Assembly (NCBI GenBank): GCA_963971305.1
Contig: OZ020313.1
Coordinates: 55,996,203 to 56,060,202 of the forward strand
DNA from: Arcuatula senhousia
Lineage: Eukaryota; Mollusca; Bivalvia; Mytilida; Mytilidae
Direction: 5' to 3'
Length of the DNA: 64,000 bases
Shown here: positions 33,160 to 45,238 of the stretch, in pieces
Position numbering within the stretch: the first letter of the stretch is position 1
Layout: each line of letters starts with the position of its first letter
Notes under the pieces: generated by a model
Databases searched by the model: none
Seen by the model: the letters and a program-made list of their open reading frames with translations, nothing else
What the model was told of the DNA's origin: nothing
Made by a program: the position numbers and the translations under genes

Positions 33160-33700
33160 ATGTTAAAGAATACTATAAATAAAATGTGCAAAATATATAT
33201 TTATAAGACAATTATACTAAGACTTACTTTGTTATCAATGAATCTAAGAATCAAAGAACAAATTTACAGGAGATCAAATAATCGACTTGCTCAGCTTTAT
33301 TTATTCAGTGGACGTTCTTTTATAGCAAACATGGGAATTCAAATAGGCACTAATTGTGCACATTTGCTCGCTTTTCTTCATTTATATAAAGCAGACTTCT
33401 TACTATCTCTTCTAGACAAAACAAAATTATAGACTAGCTCTCTCATTTTACCTCGCTTTCCTATATTGATGATGTCCTTTCACTGAACATTTCTCGATTT
33501 GTGACATTCTCTATCTCATATATCCCAAAGAAACACGAGATAAAGGACACAATAAATTCTAGGAAGTTTGGTTCATATTAAAATCTACATCTCGAAATAA
33601 ACTCTCAAGGAAAACTTTCAACACAGCTCTACGACACACGAGATGACTTAAACTTTCCAATCGTTTATAATTCAAATCCAGCCCTGAAATAGTCACAGAT
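33160..33700 (+). pseudogene. Reverse transcriptase fragment, Penelope-like family
   Basis: The plus-strand frame reads FIANMGIQIGTNCAHLLAFL, equivalent to the RT motif 'VGIPMGTNCAPLLADL', then LYKADFLLSLL. In shifted frames come Y-DDVLSL near 33463 (YxDD site) and TQLYDT/LNFPIVYNS near 33620-33680. It is the same family as the fragment at 26690-27085 and is broken by stops and frame changes. Confidence 0.7.
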
Positions 33701-33719
33701 AGACCCTCTTCTTAAACAA

Positions 33720-34490
33720 GGAACAGAAAACATCAAAGACTTTTGTAGAGCTGCATAAGCTGAACATTAAAGCAAGCAAAAGCTTTTCTCTATCTACTAA
33801 AACGTTATTTAGGAGACCGTAACCCCTATAAAGGGTCATCTGACAATTTCGACCCTATGGAGACTTTTGTAGAGTTAAACAAGCTGAACATTTAGGCAAG
33901 CAACAGCTTTTCTCTATATGCTATAGTTTTCATTCCATAGGTCAAAAACATGAAAAAAAATTATTTTAGGGACCGAAACTCCTATAAGGAATTATCTGAC
34001 AACTTCGACCCTAGGAGACTTTTGTAGAGCTAAATGAGCTGAACATTTAAGCAAGCAACAGCTTTTCTCTATCTGCAATAGTTTTCATACTGTAAGGAAA
34101 AACATGAAAAAATGTTATTTTTCACAATTAAGGGGCCGTGACCACCGTAAGGGGTCATCTGGCAACTTCGACCAAATGAAGACTTTTGATCCTGAAGCAG
34201 TTAAGTGGCATCAGATTCCATCTATCTCTTATACTTTTCTGAATTACAAGCCAAAAACAGTAGTCTGACCCCCTGGTCTATTTTTAGCCACGGTGGCCAT
34301 ATTTTTTGACGAATTATAATCAAAACAAAACTTTAGTGAAGGACACCATATGGATCAATCATACCAAGTTTCATTGAATTCTGTACATTAGTTTCAGGGG
34401 AGAAGATTTTTGAAAAAAATGTTAACAGACATCGACGACAGACGACGACGAGGACGACGACGGATGTCAATTGATAGCTTGATCATATAT
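33720..34490 (+). repeat. Hairpin-ended tandem-core repeat (partial copy)
   Basis: Three tandem units share 'aacccctataagg-gtcatctgacaa-ttcgaccctatg-agacttttgtagagctaa' followed by 'agcaagcaacagcttttctct'. They continue into the family's right-hand segment ending in a cgacgacgg-rich stretch (34428-34465). It is the same family as 39277-41053. Confidence 0.8.
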
Positions 34491-34499
34491 TATTTGTTA

Positions 34500-35110
34500 A
34501 AAAATACTTATATATTTTTTAGAATTAGTTGTGTTATGAATTATACATTACTGATCTTAAAAATCATAGCTCTCAGCTGATCCGTTGTTTGGTGGTTGTC
34601 GTCCACCTATTACATGCATTACCCTAGGGAAGGTTGTTAAATAGCTTATTATTAAGTAAACGATTGTCTAAACTCGAAATTTAAGTATCCAAAAACTTAA
34701 CGTTTTCTATTATACTTCATAATATTTTTTCCTTACAAATTTTAATGAAACAATTCAATCTATCATATAACATATTTTAAAAACCAAACCCAGCGGGTGA
34801 TAAATTTCTATCCATCACCCTCGTGGGTGATGATTTTTTATCAATCATCCTCTCGTGCGCCGAGCTCGGGCACAGCCTCAATTTGACATTCTTAATCAGT
34901 TTTGAAATTGATAGTATTTAGATTCAACATTTTTTAGATTGCTTCGAAAAGACATTGTTAACCTCGGCTGCGCCTCAGTTGACAATGCTTTTCTCAGGGT
35001 AGCAATCTACTCTTTCACCCTCTCAGCTATATTTTTATAATATTACATGTCTTTTAACGGGTATTAGTTAAGTTCAAATAAGCAAGCAACATTTTCTGCT
35101 TTGCTATGGA
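34500..35110. other. Intergenic, nothing recognised
   Basis: AT-rich sequence. A short inverted phrase (ccagcgggtga...tcaccctcgtgggtga, 34790-34840) is the only structure noted. Confidence 0.4.
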
Positions 35111-35113
35111 TGC

Positions 35114-35317
35114 CTAAATATTTCTTTTATAGATTAAATAATTACGTAGATATTTATGGGGGTCTGTATCTTTAAAATAGTCCCCCCTCCAAACTACACA
35201 CCCATATAGAATTATTGGTGAAACCAGTGTATCAAAGAATTTTTCTAGTAAGTTGCAAGGATTATTTAGATCGATGTTTTTCTTTATTTTGAACCATGCC
35301 TTGCGTTCTTTCTCCAT
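35114..35317 (-). pseudogene. Non-LTR retrotransposon fragment (RT C-terminal side)
   Basis: The minus-strand reading EKERKAWFKIKKNIDLNNPC...LLEKFFDTLVSPIILYGCVVW resembles the region after the RT domain of LINEs ('xA--I-xxxx-LFDxxIxPILxYGxEIW'). It is truncated on both sides. Confidence 0.6.
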
Positions 35318-35471
35318 TTATTAGTTTGTAGACACATTGATATTGCCTGTATATTTTAAAGCCTTATGGCAAGGTAACAATCTGACTTTACAGTTTCAAT
35401 ATAAGTATCAGTTCATATAAGTTTATTTTCATTTATAACAGCGGCGTGACTAGCTTACAGCAAAGTGGAAG

Positions 35472-35548
35472 CACAGGGACTTGCTCCCCTCTATCAATAT
35501 TTTGTTTGACTCTAACAAAATATTGATAGAGGGGAGCAAGTCCCTGTG
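35472..35548. repeat. Perfect palindrome, 35-bp arms with 7-base loop
   Basis: Bases 35472-35506 are the exact complement of 35514-35548, around tgactct. The arms include gcaagtccctgtg and its complement. The flanks also share a gtggaagca phrase, suggesting an inverted duplication by template switching. Confidence 0.95.
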
Positions 35549-35841
35549 GTGGAAGCAAAGTTGTATTCGGCGGCGTAAAATTGTTAAATTTACGCCAAGT
35601 GAAGAGAGCGAGGCGCGAAATATTTAGGTGTTTTTTTACGCGGATATTCTACTTCTATCGTCTTCTGACCAACTTCAACGTGTTGAAAGAACTGTCAGTC
35701 ACTGCGCATGCTATACGTGTATATACAATTTCAGTAATAAAATTTAGTGCATTGGTAACATTAACATGATTAACAAATGTAAGTTATTATTTTTGTTTGT
35801 TTTTATACTATTAAGATAAAACTATTTACAAAAAGTTAAGT

Positions 35842-36420
35842 TTAGTGGCTGTAAGTGTAGGTGGAGACAGCAGTTTTGAACGACTCGACAGAGTCGATCA
35901 GAACATTGCTGACTGGTAGGCTGTTCCAGAGTTTAATTGTGCTTGGAAAAAATGATTGTTGTCTTGCTTGTAACCGGCATTGAGGAATTTGAAATGAAAG
36001 AGAGTGTGTGTTTCGTGACTGTCTGAGTGGTGGAATAAGTCTTGGTGTTTTGTCAATGGCAACGAGTGAGAAATTTATTTTATAAAGCATAACTAGTTTC
36101 ATGTCAGATCTTCTATGGGCTAGGCTTCTCCAGTTAAGCTGGTTTATCATACTTGAGACGCTTGAAGTATTATGGTAGCGATGTGTTACAAACCTAGCAG
36201 CCCTTCTCTGTATCATTTCTATCTTGTCAATATCATCTTTAATGTAGGGATCCCATACAGAGCAGGCATATTCTAAGGATGGTCTGACTAGGGATTTGTA
36301 TGCCTGCTCTTTTACCTTGGTCGAACTAATATTAAGGTTTCTTTTTTAAAAAGTGGAGTGTATTTGTTGCTTTGTTACAGATGTTATTTACATGATTGTT
36401 CCATTTAAGGTCGGATTAGA
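35842..36420 (-). pseudogene. Non-LTR retrotransposon 3' fragment
   Basis: The minus strand reads ...EQAYKSLVRPSLEYACSVWD and PYIKDDIDKIE before MIQRRAARFVTHRYHNTSSV, then PSTIKLWNSLPVS. This is the standard C-terminal LINE ORF2 pattern ('LVRPxLEYA-xVWDP', 'QRRAARFV', 'LWNSLP'). The 5' part is absent. Confidence 0.85.
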
Positions 36421-36429
36421 TATTTATGA

Positions 36430-37360
36430 TATTTAAGATATTTATGAAGAGGGAGCAAAGTCACCCCTCAGAATCTCAGGCAAGCTTAGGGAACAGGGCA
36501 CGTCAAAATTGTTGTAAATTTATAAAAGTTTGTGCCTGAAGTCGCGTGAAACCTCCAACCCCCCCCCCCAAAAAAAAATGCATATAGACGTCATTAATGT
36601 CAAAGTCAAGCTAGACTGCAAACAGCATTACGCTTGTCGAATGGTTAGAGTTTATGCTAAAATAATAATTAGTTTTTCTTGAACATGAAAGAGTTGATAA
36701 CATGATCATGAAATAATGACGAAGTGTGATGGAGACAAAGGCTAACCTGGGAAGCAGTAAAGTACGATTACATTTTAATATTTCCATGTCAGGATGATTT
36801 TTCAATTGTTTTTATAATAATTCTATTATTATTTCTATAGCCAAATCGAAATGGAAGCAGTGGCTGCCGCCGCTTACATTGTAGTAATTAGCGTATGAAT
36901 TAAATGCTACATGTATCGCCAAAAAATTAGGTTTGTTTACTCCTAGCTTCCAGGACGAGCTAAAATCATTTAAAACATCAAATGAATTTTGTATGCTGGA
37001 CAACAGAAATAATATCGTTGAAGGAAGAAAGTTTATAGAAAATATACATACCAATCACTGATCTTGAACGGGAAAGAAATCGTGACTCCAAAGAATCTGT
37101 TTTTGTCGTCGTCATTTATAATCCATGTTCAATCATCCTTACGGGTATGATATATGTGTTAAGGGTTCGACTTTTTTCGGATGGTCATACTACTCCTATT
37201 CATACTCTTACAAGTGTTCAGTTCGTTAGGGGGATGTGTCAAAACAGTTTATGTAGAATTTAAATGAACATTTACAACTGGTAAACGGACTCATGAGAAG
37301 TTGGTTCGAATAGAAATTCTTATTCAACTTTACTTTACTTTTTTTTTACTTTTTCTGTAG
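36430..37360. other. Intergenic, nothing recognised
   Basis: Apart from short poly-C and poly-A runs near 36560, no repeat, RNA or coding signal was seen. Confidence 0.4.
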
Positions 37361-37367
37361 AGGTCTG

Positions 37368-37860
37368 TCATCTAGGCAACTGTGCCTCTCTGACCCATCT
37401 CAAGTATGTTGATCCCCACTTCCGGTCCTTATAGTCGGGCTCAAATTTTATTTGCAGCGTTTTCCAGTCTTTGTTTAATTGGCTTTTGAAGCTGTTTACA
37501 GTTTTGGCTTCCACAGTACTAGCTGATAAACTATTCCAGGGGTTAACAATTGTTTGGGAAAATATTTTTTTTCTCTTTTTTGTCCTGGAATACTTTTTGA
37601 ATAATTTCAGGTTGTGTCCCCTTGTATTGTTATTATTTGTGCTCAGTGGTAACATATTTCCTAGATCTATTTTGTCAATGTTTTTTAAGATTTTGAATGT
37701 TTGTATCATGTCTGCTCTTAGACGCCGGTATTTCAGTGATGGTATGCCAAATCTTCTTAACCTATCACTATAGCTTACATGTAAGTATTCTATGCTTCGT
37801 ACAAGGCGTGTTGCCCTTCTTTGGACAACATTATTTGGAGAAACCTAAATTGCTTTGTCT
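37368..37860 (-). pseudogene. Second non-LTR retrotransposon 3' fragment
   Basis: Minus-strand QRRATRLVRSIEYLHVSYSD and YRRLRADMIQTFKILKNIDK, then TRGHNLKLFKKYSRTKKRKK and NPWNSLSAS, match LINE ORF2 C-termini ('LGLPTLxYRRxRGDMIQxYKI', 'RGHxxKLxKxxxRxxxRxxxFxxRVVxxWNxLP'). It belongs to a different subfamily from the piece at 35842-36420. It lacks an upstream RT domain. Confidence 0.85.
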
Positions 37861-37869
37861 TACAAGTAA

Positions 37870-38925
37870 GTTCACTAACATTTAAATGAAGATGTCCGAA
37901 GGAACTGACTCTTAGTTAAATAGACTAATACTTCAATCATGTCAATGGGGGTCGATGGATAAAAATCCATAGTAAAAGCAGTGTATAAATAATTCGACAT
38001 GATAATTTATAAGATATATAAAAAATAAAAGCGATTGACATCACCTCTTCTGAGTCCGAATCCGCGCTTAAGCATGTTATATTTTACATTTTCAACAGAC
38101 ATGACACGTGTTATGAGGGATATATGTTCCGGGCCACACGAGTCTTTGGACCATACGCATATGGTCGGGACTAACTAAAATTACCGATATTTGATTAATT
38201 TCACTTGGATGATTTGTAAGACTTTTTTTATACAAAGTGTCAGCTGGGAAAAGATCATTTATTCAAATCTCGTAATGAATAAAATGTGAATAATATATAA
38301 CTGATAGACTAATTGTAATTTTTGATAAAAAAAGCCGACATATACTAATATCTTCAGCTGAATTTTTTTTATATATAAAATCATCACAGTTAGAAACCTT
38401 GATTTTCTAGAACTTCCAACATAAGAACATTTGAAGCATGCTTTGAGGTTTATGAAAACCAATGTAAACTAAGTTGGCTTTTGTGGAAATAAGTATTTTT
38501 TTCACATTTTTTGGGGGTCAATTTTCGCACAGCCTTTTGATATTGACGGAGTTGACTTTTTTCTCCGAAATGCGGGGAAAACTAACTAGTAGAGTTCTGA
38601 TATAAAACGACTATAAAAAGACAAATGTTCTATTTGGCAACTAAAATAACAAATTTTAACAATAACAATATCAGGATTCCGATACAATACAAATAAAGTC
38701 CTATCACAGTAAACTTATATAGAGTTCCATGTAAATTATTAAGAGTCCAAAACTACGTGGAGTGTCATATTGTAAATGATTTTTGAGTCATTTTCTTATA
38801 AATCATATAAATTTTGTATAAGTTTTTTATTGCTAATATTTTACTTTCAATTTTGTTAAAGATGGTTAGAAGTATTTTTATTATTTCAAAACTTTAAGGT
38901 TATATTTCATTATTTTACAAAGTCT
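37870..38925. other. Intergenic, nothing recognised
   Basis: AT-rich, with no structure I can support. Confidence 0.4.
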
Positions 38926-38929
38926 AATG

Positions 38930-39010
38930 AGATGTGGAATAAGTGTACGCGACACAGCCCACAATTAAACGGCAATTTAGTAAAAACCACAATGGATATG
39001 AATATAATAT
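38930..39010 (-). repeat. Inverted copy of the 16795 dispersed repeat
   Basis: Starts gagatgtggaataagtgtac and ends in accacaatgg, complementary to 16840-16905. Confidence 0.85.
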
Positions 39011-39276
39011 TAAAAATATTTTTATATTTATCTTATTTTTTGTGTGTGAGAAATTCTTATTGATTCTTTTATTAGTATTTGAAGTGCCAGTGCCAAGTCA
39101 GGACCATTGAGGTCATCAATATATCTAGTATGTTTTAACCTTATATGGTTTCCCCCATTTGTTCTGTTTTAAAACATACATTTACATGTATAATAAGAAT
39201 CACGGACATTGTTCATAAACTGTAGAAGTTCACAAATAAAAAGGATTTTCTTTATTTCCAGCCAAATAAACTAGAG

Positions 39277-41053
39277 GCTCCCAGGAGCCTTAGTCGCTCA
39301 TCTGATCAAATGAAATGTACAGTACACTCCTTTTATTAAGAGGTCTTTTACAATACTTTGGAAGAGCTTTTGATTCAACATTGTCATAGTTTTCAATCTG
39401 TAAAGCTAACACACAAAAAAACTCTGTTTTTGATTTGTTAAGGGCAAAAAGTCCTAAAAGGTATCAACAATAGACAACTTCATCGAACTTCTTCAGCTGA
39501 ACGTTTAACTATTACAAACTTTTCTATATCTTATTGTTTCCATGCTGTTTGCCAACGGAACATATTTTTTATGCTTAAGGCCACAACACCCAAACGAGTT
39601 TATTTGACAACTTCCATCCAATTGAAAATTTTGATGAACTGCTAGAGCTATTTATATCAAGCAATGTTTTTTTATATTTTGCAAAAGTTTTCATTCTATA
39701 AGCAACAAGAAAAATTGTTAAACAGACATGGTCCTCTTCCCTTATATTTATCAAACAGCTAGGTTATCTATCAATTACGAAGTTCACCTTCTTAATCAAT
39801 TAAGCGTAATTGTCACTAAGCCGCGGGAATTGACTTGAATTTTTCAAAATATTAAGAAATCATTCATACAGAAAACAAGAGGCTCCCAGGAGCCTAAATC
39901 GCTCACCTGGTTTTGATATCAACCCTATGAAGACTTTTGTATCGCTAAATGAGCTGAATGTTTAAGCAAGAAAAAGCTTTTCTCTCTCTGCAATAGTTTT
40001 CATTCCATAAGCAAAAAACACTATTTTTCACCTTTTAAGGGCCAAAGCCCCTTTAAGGGGTCATCTGACAACTTCAGCCCTATGAAGACTTTTGTAGAGC
40101 TAAAAACATGTAAGCTGAACATTTAAGCAAGCAACAGCTTTTCTCTTTTAGCAATATGGTTTCATTCTATAGGCCAAAAACAGTATTTTTTGCCTTTAAG
40201 GGGCTATAACCCCTATAAGGGGTAATCTGACAACTTCGACCCTATGGAGACTTTTGTAGAGATAAATGAGCTGAACATTAAGCAAGCGACATCTTTTCTC
40301 TATCTGCAATAGTTTTCGATCTATGGGCCAAAAACACTATTTTTGCCTTTAAGGGGCTATAACCCCTATAAGGGGTAATCTGACAACTTCGACCCTATGG
40401 AGATTTTTGTAGAGCTTAATGACCTAAACATCTAAGCCAGCAACAGCTTTTCTCTATCTGAAATAGCTTTCATTCTATAGACCAATAACACTATTTTTTG
40501 CCTTTAAGGGGCCGTAACCCCTATAAGGGGTAATCTGACAACTTCGACCCTATGGAGACTTTTGTAGAGCTAAATGAGCTGAACATTTAAGCAAGCAACA
40601 GCTTTTCTCTATCTGCAATAGTTTTCATTCTGAGCCAAAAACATGAAAAAATGCTATTTTTCACCTTTAAGGGGCTGTAACCCCTATAATGGATCATCTG
40701 ACAACTTTGACCAAATGGAGACTTTTGTAGAACTTTTGATACTGAAGCAGTAGGGTGGCATCAAATTTCATCTATCTCTTATACTTTTTGATTTACATGC
40801 CAAAAAACAGTAGTCTGACCCCCCTGGTCTATTTTTAGTAACAGCGGCCATGTTTTATGACGGATCAAAAATCGAAACACATGTTTGAAGCAGGACACCC
40901 TAAGGATCATTCATACCAAGTTTCATTAAATTCTGTTCAGTAGTTTCAGAGGAGAAGATTTTTGAAAAATTGGTAAAAAACGACAGACGACAGACGACGA
41001 CGGACGCCAAGTGATGGCAATAGCTCACCTGGAACTTCGGTCCAGGTGAGCTA
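39277..41053 (+). mobile_element. Hairpin-ended element with a tandem core of about 155 bp ('pearl'-like)
   Basis: One left end (gaggctcccaggagcct, itself a small hairpin) is at 39281 and a second at 39879, so a partial and a full copy lie in tandem. The core from about 40030 to 40700 has five units of roughly 155-165 bp with aaggggctataacccctata and gacaacttcgaccctatgga. The right end 41021-41053 is a perfect hairpin with 13-base arms tagctcacctgga / tccaggtgagcta around acttcgg. Terminal hairpins and a tandem core resemble oyster 'pearl'-type/Helitron-related elements (family assignment inferred). Confidence 0.8.
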
Positions 41054-41086
41054 AAAAGGGTCAGCATCTTAATCATGTCTTGCTGA

Positions 41087-41640
41087 TCATCCCTAGAAGC
41101 AACTACCATATCACTTTGGTTAAATTGGTACTTGCCTGTTAGCAAGAATGAATCTAAATCATTCTTCTGTAAGTGGTCATACATGTGGAAAACATAGGTC
41201 ACAACAAGCAACTGAAGCATGCATTTTGTTAAGCAACACAAGGTGCACCTACAATACCAATAACGTTGATGTGTGCACATGTCAGTAAGCATGAATGGAC
41301 TTTAACCATTCTTCTGTAAAAAGTCATTCATGAAGAAAATATTAGTCACAGCCAGCATCTGAAGCGTGCATTGTGCTAGGCATCACTATGTGCACCAACC
41401 ATACCAATATGGTTCATTTGGCACATGACAGCAAGCAGGAATGGACTTTGACCATTCTTCTGTAAGAGGTCATCCGTGCTGAAGATATACATTCGAAGCA
41501 TGCATTGTGCTCAGCATCAATAGGTGCACCTAACATACTAATATGATTGGTGTGGCACATGTCAGTAAGTGAATACTTGGAAATATGAGAATTTTGGACG
41601 GACAACAGAAGAACGAAGATTCTGAACACAATATGCCTCT
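41087..41640 (-). repeat. Tandem repeat of about 140 bp, three to four units
   Basis: Phrases such as gcattgtgctaggcatcac, ccaatatggtt and ccattcttctgtaa recur at about 41220, 41369 and 41505. It is the reverse complement of the array at 55480-56160 and ends in the same gacggacaacag/ctctctac segment. Confidence 0.8.
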
Positions 41641-41872
41641 CTACTATCATAGGCGGGCATTAAAACACCATATTTGCTTATTGTGGGTCATGATCCCTAG
41701 TAGAAGTCCTTTGTCTGGCAAAGGTGGGACCTTCAACTTTAAGCTATGGACCAAATAAAAATCAATAGGATTTGTCCTTACCTTATAATTTTTTATGTGT
41801 TTCAAAGGATTTGATTTGTCTTCCTTTAACTGATTTGACACACTGGGGGTTGGCAGCACAATGGGTATGCAT

Positions 41873-42065
41873 ACTCTTCTGGGGCACAAGAGTTCACACT
41901 TGTTATGACTTGAGTTCGTATTGTTAATTGCAATTCAGTTGTTTTTGTATTTTTGTGTTTTAAGTTGTCAATTTTTTCGTCCTGTTCTTGTTGGTGTTTA
42001 TTGGTTTTGTGTCAGCCTTTTAGACTTTTGAAATGCAGATGCCCCATTGGTACCTCTGTTTCTTT
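41873..42065 (+). repeat. Copy of the 27565-27750 dispersed repeat
   Basis: It begins ctcttctggggcacaagagt and runs through gttatgacttgagttcgta and cttttagacttttgaaatgc. Confidence 0.8.
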
Positions 42066-42069
42066 CGTG

Positions 42070-43415
42070 CATTCAAATTCAATTGTGGATTTCCTTTGTT
42101 TGGGTTCAAGTGCTGCTGATGAGGAATAATTTTCCGAAATGGCCATACAGCTCATAAAAAGTAATTGCAGTTTGTGTTAACATATGTGTTGTGGTCTCAT
42201 GTTCATTTACTCCATATCCTTTATTAAATTATCAATGTTAAATTGTTATCTTTTTCATAACTTGTATAACCCTGACATTTAATATTTTGATATAAATCAA
42301 TGTTGATGAAAATCTATCATGATGTTCAAGTTCTGTTTGGAAACAAATTTTACTTTAAACTTTCTCTGTTTTCCACTTGTGACTGAGACCTTTGGACCTC
42401 AAGCTTGCATATGTGTAAGTATATACCATGGACTTCAAAAAATAATGCTCTGAAAACCTTTCCCAGAGGAATGACAAATGGATGGACTGAAAAACAAATG
42501 AAAAGGTGAATTTTGTACTCTCCTGTTTTCACAAAAAGGAAAAGGAAGACTGGGCATGGAATAGAATACACAAAGTCAAGAGCCAAATTTCTAGATCTTA
42601 TGCTTTTATTATATCAAGGAAGACAATCTCTTTTATACATATATACTTCAGCCAATTGTCTATGTTTTGACATGATTGCCAAAAATAGAGATTTGATAAT
42701 GCACAAAGCAGCTGTAACATTTTCTTCATTACACTGTCCTACAAGCGTTCCATCTACGTCAAAAAACGAGGTTAAACAGATCCATACTAGAAAAACGTGG
42801 TACACCTTTTTATCCTTGGTCAGCTTTCTCTGTATTCATTGCTTGGATAGTATCTTGTAAAGATCCCTGGAATATATTCAAAATTTTTAATACAAAATAT
42901 GTCAAAAAGTTTTATTAACGTTTGAGAATCTTGTCTTATTTACATGTATAGTCTACAAACATAATTAACTTGACTAGTTTACTCTGCCTGTATATAAGAA
43001 TACAAGAACATGCCATACACATGATGCATGGCTATGTTCCTTGTCCAATCAAAATTAGTACTGCAATTGTGTTTCAGATAAAAACTACACAATCATAAAA
43101 ACTTTGCACAAAATATGTTCGGCAGTTTCAAATAGTTGCATCCACAATATGTGTATTTGACCTAAAATGCACAAAATTAATAAAGTTATGTTTCTAGGAT
43201 AATCATTTGATAATAGCTTCTACATCATGTACATGTGTAAAAGGAGTATGTTGTACATGTGTAAAAGGAGTATGTTCAAAAAGGCCTATTATTGGGCCTG
43301 TAATTGAGCTGATTTTTTATATTCAAGCAATCTAAATGGATACAATGAAAATATCTCACAGAATACATATATTTAACATTTATAACATTTTCTGTGTTGT
43401 TTCTTTGGGTGACAC
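42070..43415. other. Intergenic, nothing recognised
   Basis: Contains a 115-residue open frame (42513-42860) without recognisable motifs and a small tandem duplication of tgtacatgtgtaaaaggagt at about 43226-43274. No gene is supported. Confidence 0.4.
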
Positions 43416-43424
43416 GCTTTATAT

Positions 43425-44456
43425 CAGACTTGGCAAAATTCGTCGGTCCTACGGACATGTTCGGTGATTATCATCATCCGTCCGACCAAAGTCAGTACTG
43501 TCAGTCAGATTTATGGATCATAATGTATTTAATTGTTATTTTTTGTTGTTAAATTTTCTTCCAATCTTTTGATGTTGACAAAAATAACACGATTTTACTC
43601 GCTATTTATTGACAGCTGGTTAATTTTACTCTATTTATTAACAAACAACATTGACAAATGGATGAAACTGTCAACAAAATTTGTTGCATGCACAAAGGGG
43701 TAGGGGCTATAAGGTGCTTATTTGGCCCCAAATTTGTTATGAAAATAAATTTGGAGAACAGATCAAGTTTATAGTGTAATTAATTAATTTTATGTATGGT
43801 TGTAATGTAACAAGCTGAAATGCGCATGTCATCATTGACATGATGTCTTAATTGATTGCTTAATGACGTCATATTTCAAGAAAAGCTGAAAAACGGCCAA
43901 AATTCACAAATTTAAGACCAGTTTTTCAAAAAATTGAATACCTCCGCATGCCTCCACCAAAAAGATATTTCACATACTGCAATATTGTGTCATCTTGCAC
44001 ATTTTTGCGAAGTTTCATTTTGGTGGAGGCCTGTGGAGGGCTTCAAATTTAACAAAAACCAATGTAAAATGTGACGTTTTTCACCATTTTGGACAAATTC
44101 TATAAAATAGTCATATTTAAAAGACCTGTGTAGAGAAAAGCTCTCAACTTCCAATGCCATAATTGCCAAACACTTTGTTTGCATCATTTTAAGAATGCAA
44201 ATTAAACATAGTTCATTCAAATAAAAAACACTGAAACTATGGGGCCAAAATAGGGTCTTAGAGCCCCTACCCCTTTTCGGAAATATTGAAATCATGTGTT
44301 GAAATCCAGAAAAAACATGAATGATTTCCGGAATTTGACGAAAATATCCAAATTCAATAAAATTTTGGTCCGATGGTGTTTTGGTTGGACTGGCAAGTGA
44401 TGTTACATTATCGGAACAAAAGTCCGGCCTGTTCAAAAACTATTTGGCCAAGTCTG
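43425..44456. mobile_element. 1032-bp MITE with inverted ends and TTATAT target duplication
   Basis: The element starts CAGACTTGGCAAAATTCG and ends with the complement GGCCAAGTCTG. TTATAT lies directly outside both ends (43419-43424 and 44457-44462). Inside, a second inverted pair (aaggggtaggggct at 43696, complement at about 44262-44275) strengthens the palindromic design. A 148-residue minus-strand frame (43990-44436) has no recognisable motif and includes the terminal repeat. It sits 60 bp from the stop codon of the minus-strand gene at 44517. Confidence 0.85.
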
Positions 44457-44516
44457 TTATATGGAAATGGCAATACATGTACATCAAACATGTATTATGA
44501 ATTTTCTGTACTAACC

Positions 44517-45238
44517 TCATGTAAAGTAAACATCAAGCATTGTCTGTAGTTTGTTTTGTACCGTCTGGTTATATTCTGAACTAATTATTCGTCTGTTGAA
44601 GACAGTGAAAGGTGATTGGTCAGTAACAATTCTTGTTTTCTTTGGTAAATCTTTTGAAAGCTGGTCACGATATATTGAAACAGTTCTTTTTGGTAGCAGT
44701 TTCTGAAATAATGATTTTTCAACTCCAATAAACCTAAGGTCATCTTCTGGGACAAGATTTTGAAAGTTTTCATAGTTCAAGGCCAACCATAAACAAACAA
44801 TTGTTCCTTCGTTAAGGTTGCCAAGGTCATCCCAGAGAGACATATCAACAGACATATATAGAGTATCCTGATAACAATTGTACATCAAGATTCTCAGCTT
44901 TTCACCCGAGACAATAAACGATGGAATGCAGAGACCTGTCAGCTTTGGGTTCAGTTTTGTTTGTAAAAATGCATTGGTTATTGTTTGTGCTAGTGCCTGC
45001 TGTATTGATCTAGAGTTGAATCCAGTCATGCCAGTATCTATCGATGTTATAAAGTTATCAGAATCTTCTCTTCCTGCCTCTATTTCAATGTCATTTTGTT
45101 GATCTGTTTCATGTTTTAACTTTTTTGTTGTAACTGGTTCATGGTCGTCGTCCAGGTTCTCATCTGAAGTTACATGAACTTTAACAGTTGTTGTATCAAT
45201 CACAATATCAGGGGACCCATACCAAACCTTGTGATTTC
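44517..45238 (-). CDS. Gene A exon 3 with stop
   Basis: A single open frame of 239 codons after a strong acceptor, from GNHKVWYGSPDIVID to LQTMLDVYFT and a stop. Confidence 0.82.

Noticed and set aside
42513..42860. 115-residue plus-strand ORF
   Set aside because: No recognisable motif, no flanking splice signals that link it to other exons, and ordinary AT-rich surroundings.
43990..44436. 148-residue minus-strand ORF as a host gene
   Set aside because: It is fully inside the 1032-bp MITE and includes its terminal inverted repeat; no motif is seen.
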